A stretch of 33,298 bases of DNA from Alphaproteobacteria bacterium. GTDB taxonomy: Bacteria; Pseudomonadota; Alphaproteobacteria; MPNO01; UBA2964. The notes beneath the pieces were generated by a model. It saw only the letters and a list, made by a program, of their open reading frames with translations. It ran no database searches and was not told the DNA's origin. The stretch is taken from NCBI GenBank assembly GCA_009377375.1, contig WHUE01000043.1, positions 1-33,298 of the forward strand. The letters are read 5' to 3'. Each line of letters opens with the position of its first letter. Position 1 is the stretch's first letter. Made by a program: the position numbers and the translations under genes. Positions 8,980-17,934 of the stretch are shown in pieces.

Positions 8980-11900
8980 ACGTCATCAAGCTGGCCATCG
9001 AGCGGCCGGTCGCCGTTCTCTCCGTCGTGCTGATCGTGGTGCTCATGGGCTGGGTAGCCCTGAAGGCGATCCCGATACAGCTCACCCCCGATCTCCGCAA
9101 GCCGCTGGTCAACGTGTTCACCACCTGGCGCGGCGCGGCGCCGGCCGAGGTGGAGCGCGAGGTCGTCGACCGTCAGGAAGAGGCGCTCAAGGGTCTCGAA
9201 GGGCTGGAGCGGATGACCTCCACCTCGCTCGACGGCCGCAGCTTCGTCAACCTCGAGTTCTCGATCGACACCAACATGGACCGGGCGCTGCTGCTGGTCG
9301 GCAACCGGCTCAATACGGTTACCGGCATGCCGGCCGAGGCGGACGAGCCGCGCATCCGCACGCGCGACAGCGACGACAACCCGGTCGCCTGGTTCGTCGT
9401 CAGGAAGCTCCCGACCAACGAGCGCGATATCCTGACCTATTTCGACTATGTCGAGGACGTGATTCAGGACCGGCTGGAACGCGTGACGGGCGTGGCGCTG
9501 GTCAACGTGTTCGGCGGCAGCGAGCGCGAGCTGCAGATCACCGTGGATCCGCAACGCATGGCGCGGTACGGCCTCACCGTGTCGGACGTCGTCGGCGCGC
9601 TGCGCAGCGCGAACGCCAACGTCTCGGCCGGAGACCTGGACGAGGGCAAGCGGCGCTACATCGTGCGCACCGAAGCGGAGCTGACCGACATCGGCAAGGC
9701 CAGGGCCGTCGTGCTGCGCAGCCGCATCGACCCGCAGTCGGGGCGCCTCTCGCGCGTGACGGTCGGCGACATCGCGGAGGTCTCGTTCGGCTACAAGGAG
9801 ATCACCCGCCGCGTGCGCAACCTCGGCCAGCCCGCCATCATCGTCAACGCGGTGCGCGAAACCGGCGCCAACGTGATCGAGGTGATGGAAGGGCTGCGCG
9901 AGGCGGTGAACGAGCTGAACGCCGGCCCGCTGCCGGGCGCCGGAATCGAGATCCAGGTGGCCGCCGACGAGACCGTCTACATCCGCTCCGCCATCGACCT
10001 GGTGCATTCCAACATATTCATCGGCGGCGCCATGGCGGCGCTGGTGCTGCTGGCGTTCCTGCGCTCGCCGCGGGCGACGCTGATCATCTCGCTCGCCATT
10101 CCCGTGTCCGTGGTCGGCTCGTTCGTCGCCATGGCGGCGCTCGGCCGATCCATCAACGTGATCTCGCTGGCCGGCATCGCCTTCGCCGTCGGCATGGTGG
10201 TGGATGCCGCCATCGTCGTGCTGGAGAACATATACCGGCTCAGACAACTCGGCCATTCCCGCAGCCAGGCCGCCTATCGTGGCGCGGTCGAGGTATGGGG
10301 CGCGATCTTGGTCTCGGCGGCGACGACCGTCGCCGTGTTCGTCCCCGTCCTGATCATGAAGCTGGAGGTCGGACAGCTGTTCCGCGACATCGCCGTGGCG
10401 ATCTCGGTGGCGGTAGTCCTCTCGCTGATCGTTTCCGTCACGGTGATACCCACACTCGCGGCCAAGCTGTTCGCGGAGGGTACCGGCGACCTGGACAAGC
10501 GGCTGCGCCTGCCGGTCATCGACAGCCTCGCCAACCTCTTCGTCGGGGCCGTGACCGGCATGACCAGGGGCGTGATCGACAGCAGGATCCTCGCCGTCGT
10601 TGTTGTCACCGCCGTCTGCGGCGCTGCCGGGGTTGCCACCTGGCTGTTTCTGCCCAAGCTGGAATACCTGCCCGAGGGCAACCGGAACCTGGTGATCGGC
10701 CAGCTCGTCCCGCCGCCGGGCTACAATCTCGCGACCATTTCCGAGATCGCCCTCGGAATCGAGGAGGAGACCCGCAAGCTGTGGGCGACCGAAACGGGCC
10801 CCGAATCCAAGCCGGGCGAGCCGCCGAAGATGGACCGGTTCTGGTTCATCGCGCTGCCGGCGCGCACCATCATCGCCGCCTCGGCCGTCGACCCGCAGCG
10901 CGCCGCGGAGCTGGTGCCGCTGCTGCGCGGGATCGCCTTTCGCGAGCCGGGCACGTTCGGCTTCGTCAACCAGACCTCGCTGTTCGGCCGCGGCTTCGGC
11001 GGCTCGCGCGTGGTGGATTTGAACATCTCCGGCCCGGACATGGAGGAGAACCTCGCGATCGCCCGCCGCGCCACCGAGCTGCTCAACCGCGCCCTGCCGC
11101 GCAGCGAAGGCACGCAGCTGCGCCCCCGGCCGGGGCTGGAGCTGGGCGGTCCCGAGGTGCGCGTGACGCCGGACGCGACGCGCCTGGCCGATGCCGGCAT
11201 GACCGCGCGGGAACTGGGCGAGACGGTGGACGCCTTCAACGACGGGATGCGCGTCGCCGAGGTGACGGTGGACGGGCGCCGCATCGACCTGACCCTGCGC
11301 GGCCCCATGAACCGCATCGGGGAAACCCAGGGCGTGGATCACCTGCCGGTCGTGACGCGCGCCGGCCACATTCTGCCCGCGGGCGAGCTGGCGACCGTGA
11401 CCGTCACGGAAGGCCCGACCGAAATCCGCCATTTCGAGCGCCAGCGGACCGTCACGCTGCAGATCCGACCGGCGGGCAACATTCCGCTGGAAACGGCGCT
11501 CGACATCATCCGGACGGAGGTGATCGACACGCTGTCGAACGAGGGCCTGCCGCCCGGCATCGTGCTCAGCATGAGCGGCACCGCCGACAAGCTGCAGCAG
11601 ACCTGGGACGCGATGGTCTGGAACCTGATCGTCGCGCTGGCGGTGGTCTATCTGGTGATGGCGATCCTGTTCGAAAGCTTCGTCTATCCGCTGATCATCA
11701 TGTTCTCGGTGCCGCTGGCGACGGCCGGCGGGGTGGGCGGGCTGGCGATCCTGAACCTGTTCACCTTCAACCCGCTGGACATGCTGACATTGCTGGGATT
11801 CATCATCCTGATCGGCATCGTGGTGAACAACGCGATCCTGCTGGTCCACCAGACCCTGTTCCTGACGCGCGAGGAAGGCTACGAGGTCGGCGCCGCCATT

Positions 11901-12173
11901 CTGGAGGCGACCCGGAACCGCATCCGGCCGATCTTCATGTCCACCCTGACCAGCATCTGCGGCATGCTGCCGCTGGTCCTGTTTCCCGGCGCGGGATCGG
12001 AGCTCTATCGCGGGCTGGGATCTGTCGTGGTCGGCGGGCTGGCGCTGTCGGCGGTGCTCACCCTGCTGATCATCCCGCCGCTGCTGAGCCTCGTGGCCGG
12101 CGCGATGGAAGGCCGCAAGCAGGGCGCGACCGCGCCCGCAGCCGCCGTGCAGGGCGCCGCGGCCGCGGAATAG
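8976..12173 (+). CDS. RND efflux transporter permease
   Basis: The 1065-residue protein is a full-length RND pump with 12 membrane segments and two large periplasmic loops. It starts MNVIKLAIERPVAVLS with the typical first helix, then VNVFTTWRGAAPAEVEREV of the porter domain. The proton-relay helix 4 reads GMVVDAAIVVLENIYRL, so D410 is present but the second aspartate of AcrB-like pumps is alanine; the same VDAAIV pattern is known from CusA-type pumps. The second half has PLIIMFSVPLATAGG and GIVVNNAILLVHQ. It uses the proton gradient to expel solutes through the adaptor encoded just upstream, with a 4-base overlap. Its order and length fit hydrophobe/amphiphile pumps better than metal pumps; the substrate is unknown. 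Confidence 0.94.
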   Translation: MNVIKLAIERPVAVLSVVLIVVLMGWVALKAIPIQLTPDLRKPLVNVFTTWRGAAPAEVEREVVDRQEEALKGLEGLERMTSTSLDGRSFVNLEFSIDTNMDRALLLVGNRLNTVTGMPAEADEPRIRTRDSDDNPVAWFVVRKLPTNERDILTYFDYVEDVIQDRLERVTGVALVNVFGGSERELQITVDPQRMARYGLTVSDVVGALRSANANVSAGDLDEGKRRYIVRTEAELTDIGKARAVVLRSRIDPQSGRLSRVTVGDIAEVSFGYKEITRRVRNLGQPAIIVNAVRETGANVIEVMEGLREAVNELNAGPLPGAGIEIQVAADETVYIRSAIDLVHSNIFIGGAMAALVLLAFLRSPRATLIISLAIPVSVVGSFVAMAALGRSINVISLAGIAFAVGMVVDAAIVVLENIYRLRQLGHSRSQAAYRGAVEVWGAILVSAATTVAVFVPVLIMKLEVGQLFRDIAVAISVAVVLSLIVSVTVIPTLAAKLFAEGTGDLDKRLRLPVIDSLANLFVGAVTGMTRGVIDSRILAVVVVTAVCGAAGVATWLFLPKLEYLPEGNRNLVIGQLVPPPGYNLATISEIALGIEEETRKLWATETGPESKPGEPPKMDRFWFIALPARTIIAASAVDPQRAAELVPLLRGIAFREPGTFGFVNQTSLFGRGFGGSRVVDLNISGPDMEENLAIARRATELLNRALPRSEGTQLRPRPGLELGGPEVRVTPDATRLADAGMTARELGETVDAFNDGMRVAEVTVDGRRIDLTLRGPMNRIGETQGVDHLPVVTRAGHILPAGELATVTVTEGPTEIRHFERQRTVTLQIRPAGNIPLETALDIIRTEVIDTLSNEGLPPGIVLSMSGTADKLQQTWDAMVWNLIVALAVVYLVMAILFESFVYPLIIMFSVPLATAGGVGGLAILNLFTFNPLDMLTLLGFIILIGIVVNNAILLVHQTLFLTREEGYEVGAAILEATRNRIRPIFMSTLTSICGMLPLVLFPGAGSELYRGLGSVVVGGLALSAVLTLLIIPPLLSLVAGAMEGRKQGATAPAAAVQGAAAAE

Positions 12174-12193
12174 GCCGCGCCGCTTCAGCCGGG

Positions 12194-13063
12194 TCAGAAC
12201 CCGCCCAGCGGGATTTTCAGGTAGCGCCGCCCGTTGGCGGCCTGCGGCGGCAGCTCGCCGGCGCGCATGTTGACCTGGATCGCCGGCAGGATCAGCCGCG
12301 GTATGCCCAGCGTGGCGTCGCGCGCCTCTCTCATCCTCACGAACGCCTCCTCGCCGATGCCGTCGCGCACATGCTTGTTGGACGCCCGCTGCTCCGCCAC
12401 CGTGGTCTCCCACGCAACGGGGCGCGCGCCGTCGGCGCCGTAATCGTGGCAGACGAAAATGCGGGTTTTCGCGGGCAGGGCGAGGATGCGGCGGATGGAG
12501 CGGTAGAGCGTCCGCGCGTCTCCGCCCGGAAAATCTGCCCTTGCCGTTCCGGAATCCGGCATGAACAGCGTGTCGCCGACGAAGGCGGCGTCGCCGATCA
12601 GGTAGGTGACGCAGGCGGGGGTGTGGCCCGGCGTGTGCAGCACCCGCGCGATCAGCCCGCCGATCGCGAGTTCGTCGCCGTCCGCGAACAGCCGGTCGAA
12701 CTGCGAGCCATCGGCGGCGAAACCCGGCTCCGTGTCGAATATGTCGCGGAACCCCCGCTGCACGTCGGCAATACAGGCGCCGATGCCGATGCGCCCGCCG
12801 AGCCGCCGTTTCAGGTAGGGCGCGGCCGTCAGGTGGTCGGCATGGACATGGGTCTCCAGGATCCAGGCCACCTCCAGCCCATGCGCGTCGATATGGGCCG
12901 CGACACGGTCGGCGGCGGCGCTACCGATACAGGCGGAGGCGGGGTCGAAATCCGCCACGGAATCGATGATGGCGCAGGCCTTGCCTCCCGGCTCGGACAC
13001 CACATATGTCGCATTGCTGGTCGGCTCGTCGAAGAACGCCTTGACATGGGGGGAGACGGGCAC
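12194..13063 (-). CDS. MBL-fold metallo-hydrolase, persulfide dioxygenase (ETHE1/Blh)-like
   Basis: From the GTG at 13063 the protein is 289 residues. It has H72-x-H74-x-D76-H77 (THVHADHLTAAPYL), H147 (HTPGHT), D164 (FVGDTLF) and a late CHDYG. These are the ligands of glyoxalase-II/ETHE1-type metallo-beta-lactamase folds; in ETHE1 the equivalents of H72, H147 and D164 hold one Fe(II). ETHE1/Blh enzymes oxidise glutathione persulfide to sulfite. The segment MPDSGTARADFPGGDARTLYRSI matches the part of that subgroup that follows the iron aspartate. The gene is divergent from soeABC, which would oxidise sulfite, and this strengthens the sulfur-oxidation reading. A general glyoxalase-II-like hydrolase cannot be excluded. 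A weak promoter (TTGGCG, 18 bases, TACTTA) may lie near 13097-13126. Confidence 0.8.
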   Translation of the reverse strand: MPVSPHVKAFFDEPTSNATYVVSEPGGKACAIIDSVADFDPASACIGSAAADRVAAHIDAHGLEVAWILETHVHADHLTAAPYLKRRLGGRIGIGACIADVQRGFRDIFDTEPGFAADGSQFDRLFADGDELAIGGLIARVLHTPGHTPACVTYLIGDAAFVGDTLFMPDSGTARADFPGGDARTLYRSIRRILALPAKTRIFVCHDYGADGARPVAWETTVAEQRASNKHVRDGIGEEAFVRMREARDATLGIPRLILPAIQVNMRAGELPPQAANGRRYLKIPLGGF

Positions 13064-13070
13064 GGTCGTG

Positions 13071-13075
13071 CCTCC
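13071..13075 (-). promoter_or_regulatory. Ribosome binding site that fixes the GTG start of the MBL-fold gene
   Basis: GGAGG on the minus strand lies 7 bases before the GTG at 13063. The frame stays open to an ATG at 13126, but that start has no such site and would add a non-conserved arginine-rich tail, so the GTG is preferred. Confidence 0.65.
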
Positions 13076-13173
13076 GTTAACGTCGCGCGGACTCCTTAAG
13101 TACGATCGCCCCACGCGGTCCGCCAACGAAATCGTCGGCGCGGCGCATCTCGCGATCCGCCACTTGTATTAAG

Positions 13174-13190
13174 CGGGACATCGTGTCCCG
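13174..13190. promoter_or_regulatory. Perfect palindrome followed by T-run upstream of soeA
   Basis: CGGGACA-TCG-TGTCCCG is a perfect 7-base-pair palindrome followed by five Ts (13192-13196) on the plus strand, 100 bases before the soeA ATG in the divergent gap. As RNA it looks like a short intrinsic terminator, yet no plus-strand gene ends here. It may be a leader attenuator, an operator, or a stop for antisense transcripts entering the MBL-fold gene region. Confidence 0.45.
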
Positions 13191-13289
13191 GTTTTTCCGC
13201 CATGTTCAGCTTGCCAACGGGTCGCGTCACCTGCTACGCCACCGCCCCAGGCTCACGACGCCTGTGATCCCGCGCCGCCACAGCACCCG

Positions 13290-16202
13290 ATGATCCGCGA
13301 GTTCTTCAAACCAGCCCCGGAACAGATCGAGACCTCGCCGACAGTGTCGGACGAGGTCAAGACCACGACCTGCTACATGTGCGCCTGCCGCTGCGGCATC
13401 AAGGTGCACATGCTGGACGGGCAGATCCGCTATATCGAGGGCAATCCCGACCACCCGGTGAACAAGGGCGTGCTGTGCGCCAAGGGTTCGGCCGGGATCA
13501 TGAACCACTACTCCCCGGCCAAGCTGACCAAGCCGCTGAAGCGCATCGGCGAGCGCGGCAAGGCGGAGTTCCAGGAGATCGAGTGGGACGAGGCGCTCGG
13601 CATCGCCACCGGCTGGCTGGACGCGGTGCGGCGCAGCGATCCGCGCAAGCTCGCCTTCTTCACCGGGCGCGACCAGAGCCAGGCGCTGACCGGCTGGTGG
13701 GCGAGTCAGTTCGGCACTCCCAACTACGCCGCCCATGGCGGGTTCTGCTCGGTCAACATGGCCGCGGCCGGGCTCTATACCATCGGCGGCTCGTTCTGGG
13801 AATTCGGCGAGCCGGACTGGGACCGCACCCGCTACTTCATGATGTTCGGCGTCGCCGAGGACCATGACAGCAACCCGATCAAGGCCGGGCTGACCAAGGT
13901 CAAGCGCAGCGGCGCCAAGTTCGTCTCCGTCAACCCGATCCGCACCGGCTATTCCGCCGTCGCCGACGAATGGATCGGAATCCGCCCCGGCACCGACGGC
14001 ATGCTGGTGCTGGCGCTGGTGCACGAGCTGCTGCGGGCCGGCAAGGTCGATCTGGACTACATCGTCCGCTACACCAACCTGCCCTGGCTGGTGATCCGCG
14101 ACGAGGGCGCCGCCGGGGACGGGCTGTTCGCGCGCGGCGCCGACGGCGAACCGCTGTGCTGGGACGGCGCCACCGGACAGGCCGCCGACGCGCGGCTGGC
14201 CGGCGTCAGCCCGGCGCTGAAGGGCGAATTCTCCCTCGCCGACGGAAGCCGCGCCGTGCCGGCCTTCCAGATCATGGCGCAACGCTACCTGGACGAGGCC
14301 TATTCGCCCGAGGCCGCTGCGCGCGAGACCGGCATCGCGGCATCGACCATCCGCCGCCTCGCCGCCGAGCTGGCCGAGGCCGCCTTCGAGCGGGAGATCG
14401 TGCTGGAGCAGCGCTGGACCGACTGGGCCGGGCGCACCCATGACACGATGATCGGCCGTCCGGTCAGCATGCATGCGATGCGCGGCATCTCGGCCCATTC
14501 CAACGGCTTCCACACCTGCCGCGCGATCCACATGCTGCAGGTGCTGCTGGGCAGCATCGACTGCCCCGGCGGGTTCCTCTACAAGCCGCCGTTCCCGAAG
14601 GCGGCGCCGCCCGGGCTGAGGCCGGTCGGCCGGCCGGGGGAGATCAACCCCGCCACGCCGATGGCGGGGCCGCCGCTGGGCTTCCCGCAGGGGCCGGAGG
14701 ATCTGCTGATCGAGGCGGACGGCGCGCCGCGGCGCATCGACAAGGCGTTTTCGTGGGATGCGCCGATCGCCGCCCACGGCATGATGCACATGGTGATCCG
14801 CAACGCCTGGGCGCACGACCCGTACCCGATCGACGTGCTGTTCATGTACATGGCCAACATGGCGTGGAATTCGTCCATGAACACGGCCGGCACGCTGAAG
14901 ATGCTCACCGACAGGGACGAGGCGACCGGCGAGTACCGCATCCCGAAGATCATCTATTCCGACGCCTTTTTCTCCGAGATGGTGGCCTATGCCGACCTGG
15001 TGCTGCCGGATACCACCTATCTGGAGCGCTGGGACTGCATCTCGCTGCTGGACCGGCCGATCTGCAGCCCGGAAGGCCCGGCGGATTCGATCCGCCAGCC
15101 GGTGGTGGCCCCCGACCGCGACGTGCGCCCCTTCCAGGACGCGCTGATCGATATCGGCGCGCGGCTGGGCCTGCCGGGCCTGGTGAAGGAGGACGGCAGC
15201 CCGCGCTACCCGGGCGGCTATGCGGACTACATCGTCAACCACGAGCGCGCGCCGGGAATCGGCATGCTGGCGGGCTGGCGCGGCGAAACCGGCGACAGCC
15301 ACGGCACCGGCGGGGCCAATCCGGACCAGCTGCAGCGCTATATCGACAACGGCTGCTTCTGGCAGGGCGAGATTCCCCCCGACCAGCGCTATTTCCGTCA
15401 CGCCAACCGCGGCTACCTGGAATATGCGGTCTCGATGGGCTTCGTCGGCCACGCCGACCAGATCGTCCTGCAGATCTATTCCGAGCCGCTGCAGCGCTTC
15501 CGCCTGGCTGCGCAGGGGCACGGCGACGTGCAGCCGCCGGACGCCGCCCGCAACCGCATCGAGACCTATTTCGACCCGCTGCCGATCTGGTACGCGCCGT
15601 TCGAGGGCGCAGCGCTGGAGGAGGCCGAGTACCCGCTGCACGCGCTGACCCAGCGCCCGATGGCGATGTATCACAGCTGGCACTCGCAGAACGCCTGGCT
15701 ACGGCAGATCCACGGCAGCAACCCGATCTACGTCAACCGCGGCACGGCGGCGGCGCTGGACATCGAGGACGGCGACTGGGTGTGGCTGACCAGCCATCAC
15801 GGCCGCATCAAGGGCCGCGCGAAGCTGATGGAAGGGGTGAACGGCGCCACGGTGTGGACCTGGAACGCCATCGGCAAGCGCGCCGGCGCCTGGAACCTCG
15901 CCCCCGACGCGCCGGAAGCGAAGACCAGTGTGCTGCTCAACCACACGATCTCCGACCTGCTGCCGGAGAAGGGAGACGGCATGCGCTGGTCGAACTCGGA
16001 CCCGGTGACGGGCCAGGCCGCGTGGTACGACTTGCGCGTGCGGCTGGAAAAGGCGGCCGGGGACGAGGCGCAGGAGAGCGGGCCGCAATTCGACGCGATC
16101 CGGCCGCTGGACGCCCTGCCGGCGCGCCCCGCCATCCTGCGCTACGGCCTGCGCTTCAGCCGGGCATGGCGGCGAACCCATGTCGACGGGGGCCGGACAT
16201 GA
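13290..16202 (+). CDS. soeA: Sulfite dehydrogenase (quinone) molybdopterin catalytic subunit SoeA-like
   Basis: The 970-residue protein belongs to the DMSO-reductase family of molybdenum enzymes. C28-x2-C31-x3-C35 with a fourth cysteine in KGVLCAKGSAG holds the N-terminal [4Fe-4S] cluster. The bis-MGD-binding core follows, and the C-terminal molydopterin-dinucleotide domain is recognisable at LHALTQRPMAMYHSW and NPIYVNRGTAAALDI. HGGFCSVNM near residue 152 is a likely site of the molybdenum-ligand cysteine (inference). There is no twin-arginine signal, so the enzyme should face the cytoplasm, as SoeABC does, unlike the periplasmic Psr/Phs enzymes. The length and the SoeB/DmsC-type partners support sulfite:quinone oxidoreductase. 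A related polysulfide or other oxoanion enzyme is less likely. It overlaps soeB by ATGA. Confidence 0.82.
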   Translation: MIREFFKPAPEQIETSPTVSDEVKTTTCYMCACRCGIKVHMLDGQIRYIEGNPDHPVNKGVLCAKGSAGIMNHYSPAKLTKPLKRIGERGKAEFQEIEWDEALGIATGWLDAVRRSDPRKLAFFTGRDQSQALTGWWASQFGTPNYAAHGGFCSVNMAAAGLYTIGGSFWEFGEPDWDRTRYFMMFGVAEDHDSNPIKAGLTKVKRSGAKFVSVNPIRTGYSAVADEWIGIRPGTDGMLVLALVHELLRAGKVDLDYIVRYTNLPWLVIRDEGAAGDGLFARGADGEPLCWDGATGQAADARLAGVSPALKGEFSLADGSRAVPAFQIMAQRYLDEAYSPEAAARETGIAASTIRRLAAELAEAAFEREIVLEQRWTDWAGRTHDTMIGRPVSMHAMRGISAHSNGFHTCRAIHMLQVLLGSIDCPGGFLYKPPFPKAAPPGLRPVGRPGEINPATPMAGPPLGFPQGPEDLLIEADGAPRRIDKAFSWDAPIAAHGMMHMVIRNAWAHDPYPIDVLFMYMANMAWNSSMNTAGTLKMLTDRDEATGEYRIPKIIYSDAFFSEMVAYADLVLPDTTYLERWDCISLLDRPICSPEGPADSIRQPVVAPDRDVRPFQDALIDIGARLGLPGLVKEDGSPRYPGGYADYIVNHERAPGIGMLAGWRGETGDSHGTGGANPDQLQRYIDNGCFWQGEIPPDQRYFRHANRGYLEYAVSMGFVGHADQIVLQIYSEPLQRFRLAAQGHGDVQPPDAARNRIETYFDPLPIWYAPFEGAALEEAEYPLHALTQRPMAMYHSWHSQNAWLRQIHGSNPIYVNRGTAAALDIEDGDWVWLTSHHGRIKGRAKLMEGVNGATVWTWNAIGKRAGAWNLAPDAPEAKTSVLLNHTISDLLPEKGDGMRWSNSDPVTGQAAWYDLRVRLEKAAGDEAQESGPQFDAIRPLDALPARPAILRYGLRFSRAWRRTHVDGGRT

Positions 16203-16963
16203 CCGATCTTCCCACCCGGACGGGGCGCAAGCTGGGGCTGGTCATCGACCTCGACATCTGCGTCGGGTGCCATGCCTGTGCGGTCAATTGCAAGGAATGG
16301 AACACCGGCGGCCATTCGGCCCCGCTGCCGGACACCGACCCGTTCGGCGCCCACGCCGCGGGCGTCTGGTTCAACCGCGTGCACAGCTTCGAGGTCGGCG
16401 ACGGCGCGGAGTCGCGCACCGTGCATTTCCCCCGCTCCTGCCTGCACTGCGAGAACGCGGCCTGCGTCGAGGTCTGCCCCACCGGCGCCAGCTACAAGCG
16501 CGCGGAGGACGGCATCGTGCTGGTCAACGAGGACATCTGCATCGGCTGCAAGCTGTGCAGCTGGGCCTGCCCCTACGGCGCGCGCGAATACGACGAAGAC
16601 GCCGGCGTGATGAAGAAATGCACGCTGTGCATCGACCGCATCTACAACGAGAACATCCCCGAGGCCCAGCGCGTGCCGGCCTGCGTCTCCACCTGTCCGG
16701 CCAATGCGCGCCATTTCGGCGATCTGGGCGACCCGGAATCGGATGTCTCGCGCATGGTCGAGGAACGCGGCGGGTACGACCTGATACCGGAGCTGCGCTA
16801 CGCCCCGGTGAACAAGTACCTGCCGCCGCGCCCGCGCCGGGGCCCCGGGGGCGACGGGCCGAGGACGCTCGCCGCCGCCCAGACTCCGGGCCGCGCGGCC
16901 GAGGCGGAGACGGAGGAGCCCGACGGGTTCCTCGGCTGGATCGACAGGCTGCTGTCGCGCTGA
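16199..16963 (+). CDS. soeB: Sulfite dehydrogenase iron-sulfur subunit SoeB-like
   Basis: The 254-residue ferredoxin-like protein has four cysteine groups for four [4Fe-4S] clusters. These are C21-x2-C24-x2-C27-x3-C31 (CVGCHACAVNC), SCLHCENAACVEVCPTG, ICIGCKLCSWACPYG and KKCTLCIDR with VPACVSTCPANA. It moves electrons from the molybdenum subunit to the membrane anchor. There is no signal peptide, consistent with a cytoplasmic enzyme. The C-terminal 40 residues are a proline/arginine-rich linker ending in the short helix GFLGWIDRLLSR. Its ATG lies inside the soeA stop overlap, and the next gene starts 4 bases after its stop, so the three genes form one operon. Confidence 0.88.
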   Translation: MTDLPTRTGRKLGLVIDLDICVGCHACAVNCKEWNTGGHSAPLPDTDPFGAHAAGVWFNRVHSFEVGDGAESRTVHFPRSCLHCENAACVEVCPTGASYKRAEDGIVLVNEDICIGCKLCSWACPYGAREYDEDAGVMKKCTLCIDRIYNENIPEAQRVPACVSTCPANARHFGDLGDPESDVSRMVEERGGYDLIPELRYAPVNKYLPPRPRRGPGGDGPRTLAAAQTPGRAAEAETEEPDGFLGWIDRLLSR

Positions 16964-16967
16964 TCCG

Positions 16968-17915
16968 ATGCACCCGGCCTATTCCGTCATACTCTTCACC
17001 ACCGCCTCCGGCGCGGGTTACGGGCTGCTCGCCATGATGGCGCTGTTCGCCGCGGGCGGCGCGTTGCCGATCGACCGGTGGTTCGCGTTGTCGGGCTTCA
17101 TCCTCGCCCTCGGCGGCATCACGTTCGGGCTGCTGGCCTCGACCTTTCATCTCGGCCATCCGGAACGCGCCTGGCGGGCGATAAGCCAGTGGCGGTCGTC
17201 CTGGCTGTCCCGCGAGGGGGTTCTTGCGCTGGGCACCTATGTGCCGGCGCTGGCCTTCGCCTGGGGCTGGGTGGTCGAGCAGGAATACGGCGGGTCATGG
17301 CGGATGATCGCCGTCATCACCGCGGTGCTGTCGACCCTGACCGTCTACTGCACCGCCATGATCTACACCAGCCTGCGGCCGATCCGCGCCTGGCACAACC
17401 ACCTGACCGTCCCGCTTTACCTGTCGATCGCGTTCTGGACCGGGATGCTGTGGCTCAACGCGCTGACCCATGTCTTCGGCGCGCATAACCCGAATGTCGG
17501 CATGATGCTGGTGGTCGCCGGGTTCCTCGGGTTCTACGTCAAGCGCAAGTACTGGCGGCTGATCGACACCAACCCGAGCTGGGTGACGCCGGAGGGCGCG
17601 ACCGGGCTGGGATCGCTCGGCAAGGTGCGGCTGCTGGACCCGCCGAACACGCAGGAATGCTACATCCAGACCGAGATGGGGTTCCGCATCGCGCGGGAGC
17701 ACCGGGTGAAGCTGCGGCGCATCGCCTTCGTCTGCCTGTTCCTGGTGCCGCTGCCGCTGTCCGTGTTCACCATGGAAGCCGGGCCGTTGGTGGCCATCCC
17801 CGGCGCAATTCTGGCCGCCGTCATCGCGATGATCGGCGCGCTGGTCGACCGCTGGCTGTTCTTCGCCGAGGCGAAGCACACCGCCATGCTTTACTGGGGC
17901 GCGGAGACCTCCTGA
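16968..17915 (+). CDS. soeC: DmsC-family membrane anchor, sulfite dehydrogenase subunit SoeC-like
   Basis: The 315-residue integral membrane protein has about eight hydrophobic helices. The conserved DmsC/SoeC stretch LASTFHLGHPERAWRAISQW, followed by RSSWLSREG, lies in the first third, and FFAEAKHTAMLYWG is at the C-terminus. The anchor takes electrons from SoeB and reduces the quinone pool. The lack of a haem-binding histidine pattern agrees with DmsC-type, not cytochrome-b-type, anchors. A loop of about 60 residues (NTNPSW to the REHRVKLRRI stretch) lies between helices in the second half. It completes soeABC; the next gene, a peptidoglycan hydrolase, starts 19 bases later and may be read through. 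Confidence 0.87.
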   Translation: MHPAYSVILFTTASGAGYGLLAMMALFAAGGALPIDRWFALSGFILALGGITFGLLASTFHLGHPERAWRAISQWRSSWLSREGVLALGTYVPALAFAWGWVVEQEYGGSWRMIAVITAVLSTLTVYCTAMIYTSLRPIRAWHNHLTVPLYLSIAFWTGMLWLNALTHVFGAHNPNVGMMLVVAGFLGFYVKRKYWRLIDTNPSWVTPEGATGLGSLGKVRLLDPPNTQECYIQTEMGFRIAREHRVKLRRIAFVCLFLVPLPLSVFTMEAGPLVAIPGAILAAVIAMIGALVDRWLFFAEAKHTAMLYWGAETS

Positions 17916-17934
17916 TATCCGGTATGATGCGGTC

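Noticed and set aside
8898-12413. Very long open frame (over 1100 codons) on the minus strand opposite the RND pump gene
   Set aside because: It has low-complexity His/Arg/Asp/Gln-rich content, no recognisable domain, and mirrors the codon pattern of the clear RND gene; it is a GC-bias shadow.
13227-15683. Roughly 800-codon open frame antisense to soeA
   Set aside because: Same reasoning: soeA on the plus strand is unmistakable, and the antisense product is repetitive in His, Arg and Ala.
13290-16202. Polysulfide/thiosulfate reductase (PsrA/PhsA) for the molybdenum subunit
   Set aside because: It has no twin-arginine signal, and the anchor is DmsC/SoeC-like, not NrfD-like, which favours SoeA.
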